From NCBI GenBank assembly GCA_034008185.1, contig CM067084.1, positions 64,742,599 to 64,806,598 of the forward strand: a stretch of DNA of 64,000 nt. Direction: 5' to 3'. Source of the DNA: Gorsachius magnificus. Taxonomy: Eukaryota; Chordata; Aves; Pelecaniformes; Ardeidae. Position 1 is the stretch's first letter. Every line of letters begins with the position of its first letter. Of this stretch, positions 42,677-54,599 are shown piece by piece. Below the pieces are notes generated by a model that saw only the letters and a program-made list of their open reading frames with translations, made no database searches and was not told where the DNA came from. The position numbers and the translations under genes are program-made.

Positions 42677-44825
42677 GCCACAGCCCAGATTCCATTGCAA
42701 AATCCTGCATCATCATGCAAGATGAACAAAAGATGCCTCTTTCCACCCAAGCAATACAGCTCTCCCTAATCTTTGGCAGAGGAAACTGGAGAACCTGATA
42801 GAAAATAAGCTACTAGCCACCGGTGCTGATCAGTAACATATGGTAGATATCCACTACAGGACATGAACCTATTTAGCAGAGAAGCTAAGCAGTACATTTA
42901 GAAAAAGCTGATATATCAAGTTTATATTGGTATTGTTTATACCCAGGAGCAGCAGACAGGGCTGCATCAAAAAAAGTTAAGATCTTTGTGTTCTGGCAAT
43001 ATTTTTCCACTTTATAAATCTGCTCTCTGAGTTAAGAGTTTTCAGGCCAGTCTGGCTTGAAAACTACTTGAGGATACAAAAAATTACTTCACAATTCTAT
43101 ACAGAATTTAACTAAAAAAAAATAAATAGGGTGGAATTATAGATTAAGTTAGTACAACACTAGGAAGCTCATGGAAGTCTGGGAAGTAACTGACTCAGCA
43201 CCCACAAGGGGGAGCCTGCCCTTGAGAATAAATCTGAACTCTTGCACTTTAGATAGTTTATGGTTATCTGACAGCCCACCAGTCCACAATTCAGTACAGA
43301 AAATTTTCAACAAGCTTTAGGCTTTAATCAGGGCTGATGTTTGCATAAGAGGAGAGTCACAGGAGAAGAAGAGCAGGAAGTTGGAAGAAATTAAGAAATT
43401 GGGATGTGACCTTTACAAAGGGAATACATTTAACCTGTCTAAATCCACTGATTTTTAAAAGGAAGAACCAACCCACAGAAACAGGAATGGAACACGCATA
43501 CTCAGAAGATATATTTCCTATTTATCTCAGTTCCTATAGCATGCCTATTTTCACTTCTAATCTGCTTGGAAATGACTAAATATTTGTTAGTATTTCCACT
43601 TTGGAACTATTTATCTTCATAGCCATGGTAATGCATTCATATAAAGGCATCAGAGCTGCCAAATTCCTTCGTTACAATTTGGATCATGGTGTAGAGGCTG
43701 GGGTGTTGGCACTTGCATCTCACTGGACCCGTAACAGCAGACACTCATCATCATCAAGTCATTATCACATTTTCCCTTCATGGCTGTGTTTATTTTAAGA
43801 AATTCCCATGTGTTCAAACACTACCTAGGCTCATTTCGGAGTACCAATTTTATACAAACTTCAGCACAAATAGGTATTTCCTTACTTTACAGGTCATACC
43901 TTCTGAAGCATTTGCTAGAGATTCACATCTCCAACCCAACACCCAAGAACAAAATGCATAAAACAGACAAAAAACACTTTTATACATGCTTTAAACCCCC
44001 CAAAAAAGCTTACCATGTTCCTTTTCAAAGCTACAGTTAATTCACACCACATTTCCTTTTTTTAAAAAAAAGGTCTCTTATTTGGAAAGTTTTAGTAGTG
44101 TAATCCTCTCTAAACATTACACAATCTCAAAAGCACTGCTGATAAAACTACACCCAGCAGGATATTGTAATTAAGGATAAAGCAAAACAAAGCATCAATT
44201 AAAATGTGATTTCTGGTTATACAATATTTTCTTCTGGTAAGGAGCTGAAACCAAATTCAGAACATCCTGCCAATCTTCTTCTGGACCACTCAAATTAAAC
44301 TGAAATGTTTTCCTAGTTTGTTCCCTTTTTTTTTTTTTTTTAATTACTGGTCATAGTTTTTGTGTACAGTTTCTTCTATCTATATTCACAGAAAACAGAC
44401 CCAGGGTTTTCTACATCTTGATTTAGAAGGAAAGAGATTCCTAGCAGATCCATGCAAGTTCACTAACCATGGGCATACCAGAAAGATGATGAGCAAACAC
44501 TTGATCACTCCGTATACATTGATTATCTTCTGTCTGCATCTCCCTTCAGGCATATCAAAACTACCCTCCTTTACCAAATCCTGCACTATTACTGTGCAGA
44601 ATGAGATGTTACACCATTATAAAGAGTTTTCTGCAACATTCATATTTAGCAAACTGACTGGAAAGTCATCCCAAGTTCAGAAGCCAAAATAAAACATAAA
44701 ACACAATGGACAAGTACAGTCATACAACCATAATTCAAAAATGCAAGTAAAGTGAACAAAAAAGACAGATTAAGAACAGCAGACTTTCTTACAAAACAAT
44801 CCCACCCACAGCTAGATCATAGGGG

Positions 44826-44844
44826 AAAAAAAAAAAAAAAAAAA
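44826..44844. repeat. A19 homopolymer tract
   Basis: Nineteen A residues after GGGG. A 16-base T-tract lies 0.5 kb to the left at 44326-44341. The two do not bound a recognisable element. Confidence 0.85.
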
Positions 44845-47800
44845 GAGGCACTGAATATTGTTACAGGAATCTAGTTTAAGTTCCATTTTCAACAAAGTAC
44901 ATAGTCAAAGAGCTTTACATTTCCAAGGAACCATAAACTGGAATTATAGCATCACATTCTTATTCTATGAATGAAGATATTAAGTTCTAAATGGATACCT
45001 CTAATTCATCAAATAATAATGTGACCTTTAATGGATACAAATAATACTTTTCTTAACTACTTTTGGACAAACTCAAAGAAATCTTTTCAAGACAGGCATC
45101 TCCAGCTTTATTGCATTTTCCCTTTGACTACTTCTCAAAGACTGGCATTTCTTGTTGTTTTTTTGGTTCATTTTTGTCTGTTTGTTTTAATATGTTAACA
45201 TCTCAAACATCAGTAATGAAGGCCTGAAGAACTAGCAGTGCTAGTGCATCTGCATACCCACACATCACGCACTAAGGCCTTGCTGCACGCACGAAAGGCC
45301 GTTATGATCACTCGAATTCCTATTCCAGGGTATACACAAAATTGAGTGGTTATGTTAATAGTACTTCACTTCAGGAAACAAACTTGGAAGTCTTTTACAG
45401 CAACAATAACATGATTTTTTTTCAATACAAAATGCTTTCTACTTCTGTTTATTAAAATTGGCAACAATTCTTGTGTACCTTAATCTAGATTTCTTTAGAA
45501 TAAACATGTGAAATAGCCAATAAGACTTCAACACTTTTCTGCCAGCGCTGAAAGGCTCTCTAGGCTGACTCCTACATTACAAACTATCATGGTGATCTGC
45601 AGCTCTTGTAAGACAAATAGTCTTCCCCGGACAAAAAGACAAATCAGCAATGAAGAGATTCCTAAGGCAGTATTTGCCACTTTTGAGTAAATATTAGCTT
45701 TTTCACATTTCTGAATTTTCTCCCTATTACCAACTCACTGTCTAGGGCCTATCTAGGTATGAGAACTACTGCTTGTCAGCAACACTTGCTCCATCTGACT
45801 CCATTTCATCATCCCAGTCAAATAGATTACATGAAACACGGCAGTGCAAGCTGTCATATTGCAAAACAGAATTAGGCTGTTCTCCCCACTTGGCACCTTC
45901 GTGGACAGAATCACTATGAAGACAGCTTGTAGCAGAGTGGTTAGGAGACCACCAGTAAATAAAATGAACGGCAGAAAAAGCTTTGATTTTCTGCTACAAC
46001 AGTGGACATCCAACATCCGCTGTTACTCCTAAATGTTAAATCTTGTGAATTTATAATTCCAGCAGACTGTCAAGTTCCATTTCTTTAATAAGAATTCATA
46101 TATCTGGAAGCATTACTAGTATTTTAACTGGAGTACTCAATATATGCCAAATGGTCATTCTTAGGTCACCCATCTCAAAGACTTGGAACTTGCTGCAGAA
46201 ATCTTTTCCTGACCAATCAACCTCCTAATCCAATTACACTTCTCCCAGTTTTGCTCTTCCTTCCCCCCATATACGCGCAGGCACAATGCTGCTGTTCTTC
46301 CGCTACTCCACTCTGACATAACTAAGCCAACAGCACATACTCATTTTAAAGCCTTTCCCAGAACTCAAATCCAGTTCAGTTTCATTTCATTTGGCTGAGG
46401 GGAGGAAAGAAAAAACCAAACCACAACACAATCGGTTTTGCAACCTGATTACAAGAACAGACAAAAACTCAGTTTAGCCAAAATCCTAGTGAAATATTTT
46501 AAATGTCACAACAAAATGGAAAAAATGCATTTGAAGTGAACATCCCACAACATTAGCTAGAAAAGCAACCCACCTTGCCATTGGTTTTGCAAAATTACAC
46601 AGCGTAGTTAAAAATATTTTCGATTTCCTGCAGTGTCTTTGATACATATGCATGAAATTGCATGATCTTACTGTTCCATGCTACACTGTACATTTACAGC
46701 TCTCATTAAATCTCTTGCAATAGTTTTCTCCCAGTGATCACAATCTTGATTTTGCCATAAGTATTTTGCATTTCCCACACTCTCCAGTCCATATCCACAG
46801 GACAAACATTTCTGGCATACTTTATTATTTAAACATCTTAGTATTACTTCTTCTAATAAAATGTACCGGTGTGCTGCTTACACAGTTTAGATCAGTAATC
46901 AACAAGCTACAAAACAATGGACCCAATAACAAATACTTCATCCCAGTATCTTATATAAAACTTTAACAGCATGTGGCACAACTGGCCATACCCCAGCAGC
47001 TTTGAACCTATTTTTGTATGCGAGATTTCAAAGTAAATGTGACAGTACACTGAATGTTGTAAAATTCTTTCATCTTAATAAGGTATGTTAGCAGAACAAG
47101 TTTAACTGAGAGTAATGTATTGTAGATCTTAAAGCAGCTGTACAATTTTCTGATTATTTCCTAGCCCAATAAGTCTTATAACAGATAAAGCCACTGCTAT
47201 CAGCCAGAATGGTGAAGATGACCTCCTTAGGCAGTTAGGCCCTCAAATCTGAACATGTCTAGTTACCCTCATTGGTGAGCCAAAGGAAGAGCAACACTAC
47301 GGTCATGATTCTTTTTTTCTGGATGAAATTTAAATTTGACATCTGCCAAACCTACATACAAAACTAAAATTTAGCTTTGAGACAACATCTCTGCACTCTG
47401 TGTCAGATGAGAAGTTTGGGCTTCTGCACCTCTGACATGAACACTGTACTGGAGATCAAGCAGCAAAGCACTCCTACATAGATTTGGTAGGCTTTCCACC
47501 TTGTAAGAGTTCTGATTTTTCATTTTTAAAAATCACTCTGACCTAAAAAATGAGATTTTTTTGAGTGGTATTTTTATTTTGTTCTTATGTTGTAGGGGCA
47601 TAAATGATGATGGGAGTACTGTTGTTGTAACAAGTTGTAGCATAGGAGAGTTACACAAAAGTATTTGCTCTATTGAATTTACAGACACATGACTAAAATC
47701 AAGGAAGGAAGTCAGTCGCTTGTCTTTTACAAAGAATGCACAATTAATAAAAACAGAATATGACAACAAATTAATCATGGCCTAGATTTAACACTAATGT

Positions 47801-48167
47801 ATAAGTAGTAAGGATCAGACAGGAATTTTCTCCAATCTCAGAAATGATCATGAGTATGTGTTTGAGTGTGTAATTTTTTTAGTTCACATACAGAAGTTTC
47901 TTTACTTCTGCTAAGCTTTTAAGGTTTTTTTTCTCATACCTTAAGACGCACATTTACGCTCCTTCCTCTCCATTTAGCCTTTCATATCTTTATACTCTGA
48001 GAGCAGCTACTACACATACCCCTTCATTACATTAGCTGTTATCCTATCTTTGCAACCCTTCCCCGTGGGCCTTATCAAACTTGAGACGCAACCTTTTCCG
48101 TTTTGAGGTCAACCAACTATCTAAATCCCTTCCAGCTATCCACCACTCCTACAAAAGGAGAAGGGGG

Positions 48168-48181
48168 AAAAAAAAAAAAAA
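48168..48181. repeat. A14 homopolymer tract
   Basis: Fourteen A residues after GGGGG; no associated element seen. Confidence 0.85.
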
Positions 48182-51100
48182 GTTGATGTTTCTTCTATCT
48201 CCCCTGTATTAAAGTACTAAAAGCCCTGAACAGCTGCCATCAAAACTCTCCTCATACATGCTACCTTATAAAGTATGAGCAGCCCTTCCTTACAACTGTA
48301 TGGATTACACATTCACAGTAAAAATAAAAATGCCATTGAACTGCCTGGACAGAAGGGGAAATGAAAAGAATGAGGAAAGATTTTGTCTCTTGTACGTATT
48401 ACCCTGCAAATCCTCAAGGAGTACTTAACCAAAAGATTTACCCCCCCCAATTCAGCCCCTTTTTTCTTCCCCCTATAGATTAAGGGCCATGGAAAGAAGC
48501 CTTCAGAGCATGGTCCTTTAAACACCCTTGAGCCAGGGAGGGCCTGCACCTGGGCTGGCTGTAAAGATGAAAAGAGTTCAGCAAGTCCCAGCTTTATTCC
48601 CCACGAGGTGGGTCTGAACAGCCATTAGCAGAGCAGGCCCCTCAAGTGTCTGAGGGAGAGAATAAACTCCGCTCAGCATTCATAAGCAGCCTTTCCCAAA
48701 TAAAACTGACAGCCCGGCTCCGGTATCCTTACAACAACTACAAGGATCAGGACAACAGGCTGGGTTGTTCATCGCTGCAGCCCTTGCCTCAGCTCTCCTC
48801 CAAGACCAAATACTGCACCTCGTATATTGGCACTTTTCCTTACCGTAATGAGAGTTCCTTTAATTGGTACTTAGTTAATCGATGTGACCTGCCCACCAGG
48901 ACTCAGTCCCACACACATCAACGTTGGTTCATCTGAAGTCTATCGGTCTGTGTGTGGAAAGGTTAGCCTATGTCTTCCTGCACACACTATGTATCTTAAC
49001 CACTCACCAGCTCAGAAAACCTAAAATCTCTACCAGGACTGCAAAGAGGAGAGAGTAATCTAAGTGTGGTATAGGGTATGCCTCTCTTATCTATCCTAAG
49101 CATTTCCCAAGTACTCCATCTGACATGTCAAATCAAGAAATGGATATTGAGAATTTTTTTTTTTAATTAGAAACACTGAAAAACCTACCCAAATGGTGAT
49201 ACACTGCTTTAATTGTAAATGGTCAAATATTTCAGACAAAAGCAAATGCAAGTACCTCTGACAAGTCTCCATCTGAATATTAAATTTCAACTTAATAAAT
49301 ATATTCAGAGAAGTTTGAAAAACATTGAGATCCCACTGGCAGATAGAACTCACACTGCAGCTGTAATATTTCATCAAGTGTTGGATTCTTTATGTCATTT
49401 GTGTGGAGAAAAGGAACATTTACTGTATCAGCAGATTCCTAAGTTTTCCAGCTCAGTTATTGACACGTGTAAAGGATATGATCATCAGTAAAAACAAAAA
49501 GTACACCAAAAAAACCTGTGGGCCATCAATAACTGAGTTTAGCTATGCTAAGTCTTTTTATTATGAATCTGTTACGTGTTTTAAAGTTGGGGGTTTTATT
49601 CCCTAAGCATAGATTGATTAAAAACACACAACCACCCCCAAAAAAACCCCACAAACCAAAAAACCAACAATGTATAAACCTAGCTGTAATTTCAGTTTTT
49701 ACTACAGCGTGTTTATAAAAACACATCAGTTGAAGAGCAGCTGCTCTTTGACAAAGAGAGCATTTCATCTGGCTTTAGCTCCAGGATGCAAAAAACTACT
49801 CAAACATGCTTGGTAGGGCAACATTATTGCAAAAAGCATTTGTAGATCAACATTACAACAAAAAGCAGTATTAAGGACCAAGAGCAAATTAAAGCTTTTA
49901 GATAGCCTTGACTTTCTTTGATACAATGGAACATATGAAAGTAGATCTGCGCTGGCTAAAGTGGATATGCATTTTTGTAGTAATGTTGTTTCCCTTGCCA
50001 ATTTCCTACTCCTTTTGAAGAATTCAGACAGTGGCTTCTACAACCAGCGCATGATATGTTGTCCGTTTCAGACCATTTTTTCTTATAAAAGCTCGCATGT
50101 TCTTATCAAGAACATACAGACAAATCTGGCAAAACAACAATCTTTAATTTGTTTTACTGCTATAAAATATCTGTTGATACGTGTTATATATTTTATATAT
50201 TTTAGTAATTTTCTAGGAAAAACCACTACGCTCTTTATAAGAATGTACACTTTGGGAATATTTTTAAAAGGAAAAGTACATGTGTTGTTTGAATGCTGTG
50301 TGAGTAACTTCAGAGACGCTTTAAAACAAATTCAATGCATTTAAAATGCTATATAAATCAACATTCAGGATGAAGGGTCAACAGGGGTTAAACTGTCTAT
50401 CCTTCTTGACTACATTCATAAATGTCTTTTCTAGTTGTACTTATAGAAGCAACGGCAGTGTAACTTGGATATTAAAACCTCCAAGGAAACCAACAATAAA
50501 AGCTGCTAAGAATTTCACAAGGTTTTTTTTTTTCCTTAGGTGTTAATTAAATGATCATTTAACACTGAAATGTAAACACAACATTTTCATCTACTGACAG
50601 CATAGCCTATTATAAATCCAGGGTAATAAACGTCCTGGTGTTAATACTCTGAACCAAGTTCCCACAACACACTAAGATGCCTTGTCGTGTCTAAGGTTAA
50701 GCATCTAGACACAAAACAAAGATTGTGCCTACTCGACTTCCAGTTCAATTTTCCCATCGCCCAGTGACCTAGGTAACACTTTGAGCAATAAAGAATAAAT
50801 TTAATTTCTCCAGCATTTTGTGAGGATTAGGAACAATTGTTGGCCTGCAATGACTTTTTATCCTTGGATTCTTTCTCTTCCAGAGCATTCCCCCAGTTCT
50901 AAAAGAAAATTCTGATGGTTTAAGACACAGAACAAACAGAACTTTAAATTAGGCTTTTTTCAATCAATTGGAACTGTTGGAGGGGAAGCAATCAACCTTT
51001 CTTTGGACTTTTCTCAGCTATTCAGTTACTTTAGGCTTTAATCTTCCACTCGCAGAAGAAACCTACCATCATAGGGACAAGCCTCTATACTTTCACATTT

Positions 51101-52326
51101 TCCCTTGGCCTGATTTATTCTTCTTTTCTATTCTTTTTTTAATCAAGATGACACGGCTGCACTTAAATGTCCACTCTGTGCAAGCCGAGACTTACAGATG
51201 TCCTCTTTATAACATTTCACACCGTGTTTCTGCACCACATAATAATGGCATTTCCTCCGACATGCCTTTTTACTTTTCATTACTTCCTTCACTGAGATTC
51301 AGTTTCCTACTTAACTCCTGCCTAAAAGGTTTCCTGTATCACAATTTACCAAAGCTTTCAAGGTTAACCCTCCAGGAACAACCCAGGGACTGATTCAGGC
51401 TGGGCATGAATATGGTTACAGGTGACCCAAAACCAGTTACTTTCATTTTCATATTAAAAAGCAATTACCTCAGCTCTCTGCTTTGACCACTATCATGTCA
51501 ACAAAAATACAGAGGAGAATTATTTATGCTTGAGGCCAAACAGGTCAAGGTAACAGAGCCATAATAGCTGAAGTAGATTTCTCAGTTACTCTGAATACCA
51601 TCACATAATTTTAAAAGTGCTATGGCTTGAGTAAGTTAAGTAAACATTAATATGTTTCATGGTTTTGCATGAAGACATTTAAATAGCAACACCGAATACA
51701 TAAAAGATTTTGAATGCCACAGATATTTATATTGGTCCAGAAGAATCGCCTTAAGCCACATTTTTGTTTGTTTGGTGTTTAACATGATTTCCAAATTAAG
51801 GTTAAAAGCAACTATAAACAGTTTTGGAGTGTTTGTTCTAATGAAAAATCAATAGTTGTAAGTATCCCTACAGATGCCTTTTGCTGAAATTAGTCAGCTG
51901 TATCACTTGGTAATGCAGATTACGTAAAGATTTAGTGATCTGCCCAGTAGCAGAGTTACCTTACAGCCCCAGAAGTCCATCTAGTTTACCATTTTATCCC
52001 ATAGCAAAGGAAATATTGCTTGTAAAAAAAAACAAAACACCCATGAAATTGTTTTTATAATTAAACTCAAATTCCACTGCAATTTAAAGACACCTCCCAA
52101 TTATCTGAAATTTAAAAATACAAACATCCATCTTGAGAGAGCCATTTCACAAGAAAAGAGTTTGTTTCCAATTTTAAAAAGCCCATAGTATTACTTCAAG
52201 TAACAACATTTAATCTGATTTCTGTATATTTGATACACCATTTTTTCCTGCACAGCATCATGGCAGGTGCTGTGAAAATACGAAAGCAAGCATAGCTCAG
52301 GAAAAGCCTACAGATTAAGAGGTTCT

Positions 52327-52352
<26 letters not shown>
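52327..52352. repeat. A26 homopolymer tract
   Basis: Twenty-six A residues in a row, the longest homopolymer in the window. Nothing upstream resembles a retrocopied transcript. Lengths of such tracts are prone to sequencing and assembly error. Confidence 0.9.
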
Positions 52353-52358
<6 letters not shown>

Positions 52359-52542
52359 GAAGAGTAATGTAGTGAAGTTTAAAGTCCAGTAATTGCACAC
52401 AGTGATAATACATTTTACTTTTATTTTCTGACTACATTTCAAAAGTTCATTCTGGTTCTAGCAATACTTCCACTCAGCTAAATGTAAGGTTGAATGTTTA
52501 CTGTTGTTAGGATATAACTGCTGCAAATTGTACAGCAAATAC

Positions 52543-52555
52543 ATATATATATATA
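52543..52555. repeat. Short (AT)n microsatellite
   Basis: About six AT units followed by AAA. A similar short run is at 9434-9450. Confidence 0.7.
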
Positions 52556-53597
52556 AAATTCTTGTGTCTGTGCTCAAAAAACAAATCACTTGATGAACTG
52601 TACAAGTTTTTGCAGCACTTGCAAAATCTCTAAAAAGTCATCTTGCCATCTCTAACCCAGTGTAAGTAGGGCTTATGTCTGAAGCAAAGCTGCAGTGGTA
52701 TTTTTGCTTTGCTCACTATGTTGTAAAGGATGACAGAGTTTTCAATTTTGAAACATTATATAAGAGAATGAGAAGTGGAGGTAGAAGCAAGTGATGGTAG
52801 GACAAGATAAAAGATGCACATGCAAGCCAAGTTGCATAAAGTACTCGAAGCTCCTAATTCACTTTTCTGTAACCTGCCCATTTTATTATCTAGAGAGAGA
52901 AGCATCAGTCTTTATAATGTCTTACAAAAGTTTAACTCCCAGACCTTCCATACAAGAAATGAACACCAGAGACGAGGTATTACAAACCTAGCACAGAGGC
53001 AACATTTTTTTAGTTACTTTAGTTTCTTCTTACAGCTAATGAACCTCAACAAACATTTTAATACTTATTTTTAGATAGTCCTATCCCTACCTAGAGATTG
53101 TAATTATAGCAAAGAAAATTCACAGAACTGGCAGTGGACTTGCAGCATACAGGACCAAATTCACTCTGAAAACATCCTAGACTGAGGCAGTAAGACCTTG
53201 TAATAGTAACAACACCCTGACATAGCAAAGTATGATAGTGGTGCTTCCACACTGCAAGGAAGAGTAGCAATTACTCTCACGTATTAAATTAGGGATTTCT
53301 TTTTAGTTATGGGCTTACAATACCAAAGCAAAAACTGTATACTCATTTTATACATTTGTACACATATACATATATACACAGTAGCTCTTTGTTAATAATA
53401 ATTTTGAAACATACTTGTTTTCTAAGAACTATAGTGACTGTTCAAAACTGATGCTAATAAAGTAATGCTGGTAATCAAAAACTAACTAATATTAGAATTG
53501 GTATGTTCTTACCACCTTTTCTGTTCATGAGCCTATTTTTTGTTTAGATAAAACAATTTAAACATTTTATTTGAACTAAAACACTGTGGAAGAAAAA

Positions 53598-53893
53598 CAC
53601 AAGAAGTCATAACACTGGCAGGATGGACACAATGTGTGGGAGACTTACTTGTTTCTATTTACCTCAAAAAAAGATAAGACTCATATCTATCCTAAAAAAA
53701 AAAATAAAAATCAAGTTTCCATGTACAGGGGCTGCTGGAACACACCACAAGAAGTCATAACAACTGAAACAAATGACTGAGAAAAAGCAGCACACTTTCT
53801 CAGGAAGGATCTAGCAACAAGGTGGCATCACAATTCAGGTTCCAATAAATCTTTAATTGCTGCCCATCCAACACACTCCTGGCAACAAGGTGG
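53598..53893. repeat. Cluster of short direct repeats
   Basis: The 17-bp word CACAAGAAGTCATAACA occurs at 53598-53614 and again at 53746-53762, with similar sequence just before it (CTGTGGAAGAAAAA versus CTGCTGGAACACAC). A second word, GCAACAAGGTGG, occurs at 53814-53825 and 53882-53893. The spacings, 148 and 68 bp, differ, so this is not one clean tandem array. It may be a decayed local duplication or an unrecognised repeat. Confidence 0.6.
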
Positions 53894-54401
53894 AGCACAC
53901 TGTAATGCTATTGCAGCACATACACCAGTGGACACCTACCCATTGCTCTTATCCAACAGTAGATCCACTTGCTAAAGGAGAGAGGTTCACCAATACTGCC
54001 TTTTGAAAAGAGGAAACTAATTCTTGCTCCTCATTGGGTTTTTAACATCCACAGCCACCTGTTTGCAGCTGGAGTAAGATTTCAGAGGCTTTGGGATAAT
54101 GAGCATTTTTCTAATGAGCGATTTCTCCAGAGTTATTATAACAGATTCAGACTGAAGATAAATATCTTCTTTACGAAATCATGGCTACAGTCTCACTTGC
54201 TGTGATACTGTTAAAAGGGATATGACAAAACCATAAAGCCTCAAATGCAGCTACCTTAGCAATAGGGAGACCAGCACTCAAAAGGTATTTTAAAGGTCAC
54301 TGTTCCAGCATCTTATATACACCATCTTTTTTTCTTTTTCTTCTTGCCTGTCTGATGATTTTTTTTTCTCTTGGCAAACAAAACAATGCCCAGCAAAAGG
54401 G

Positions 54402-54407
54402 TATAAA
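54402..54407 (+). promoter_or_regulatory. TATA-like box upstream of the CpG block
   Basis: TATAAA on the plus strand could place a start near 54430-54438, just before the CpG-rich block. TATAAA is common by chance in AT-rich DNA, so this is weak and relies only on position. Confidence 0.2.
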
Positions 54408-54554
54408 CGCAAATGATGCAAATCACAGGTTCTCCTGCAGCAGGAGACCTGAGAGCTGCCTGGAGAACTTTCCCCCTCTTTGCGTCAGCCGCCCGCAGCC
54501 TTCCCTGCGCCGAGAGCGGGCAGCGGCGCTCGGGGTAGCAGGCTGGATGAGTAA

Positions 54555-54562
54555 TGATGTCA
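54555..54562 (+). promoter_or_regulatory. CRE-like site TGATGTCA
   Basis: TGATGTCA is one transition away from the palindromic CRE TGACGTCA, a change expected from decay of a methylated CpG. It is 16 bases from the X-box. CREB/ATF and RFX sites often occur together, but this pairing is inference. Confidence 0.4.
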
Positions 54563-54578
54563 GTCCGACCGGACAACG

Positions 54579-54592
54579 GTAACCCTGGCAAC
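54579..54592 (+). promoter_or_regulatory. X-box (RFX factor binding site)
   Basis: GTAACC-CT-GGCAAC matches the RFX consensus GTNRCC(N0-3)RGYAAC at every position. The motif is an imperfect palindrome and works on both strands. RFX sites are typical of promoters of ciliary and neuronal genes. A single 14-bp match can arise by chance, but its place at the edge of the only non-repeat CpG cluster raises its weight. Confidence 0.6.
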
Positions 54593-54599
54593 TGTAACC

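Larger units (their letters stand above)
42684..52326. other. SLIT2: SLIT2 intron, no gene seen
   Basis: Intron sequence. Several frames of 90-141 codons cluster at 48646-51393 but share no frame, domain or splice signals. A more balanced-composition patch at 48520-48950 is noted as a finding. Confidence 0.6.
54483..54592. promoter_or_regulatory. Compact CpG-rich block, candidate intragenic promoter or enhancer
   Basis: I count 12 CpG dinucleotides between 54483 and 54579, in a window where most 60-base stretches of intron have none or one. The block contains GCGTCAGCCGCCCGCAGCC and CGCCGAGAGCGGGCAGC, then a CRE-like TGATGTCA at 54555-54562 and a perfect X-box at 54579-54592. A TATAAA lies on the plus strand at 54402-54407, about 80 bases to the left. 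Retained CpGs imply an unmethylated germline state or recent arrival. It sits about 3.8 kb downstream of the SLIT2 exon in the direction of the gene. Whether it starts a transcript, and on which strand, cannot be told from the sequence. Confidence 0.55.

Noticed and set aside
45245..45310. Patch with several CpGs (ACGCACTAAGG, GCACGCACGAAAGGCCG)
   Set aside because: Only a few CpGs, no binding-site cluster and no repeat match; too weak to call a regulatory element.
49961..50344. 127-codon plus-strand frame
   Set aside because: No recognisable domain; AT-rich codon use like the surrounding intron.
50968..51393. 141-codon plus-strand frame, the longest non-repeat frame apart from CR1
   Set aside because: Rich in F, L and S, with no domain, no splice context and strand opposite to SLIT2; consistent with chance in pyrimidine-rich DNA.
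52327..52352. A26 tract as the tail of a processed pseudogene or SINE
   Set aside because: The sequence before it shows no gene-like or tRNA-like body and no target duplication was evident.
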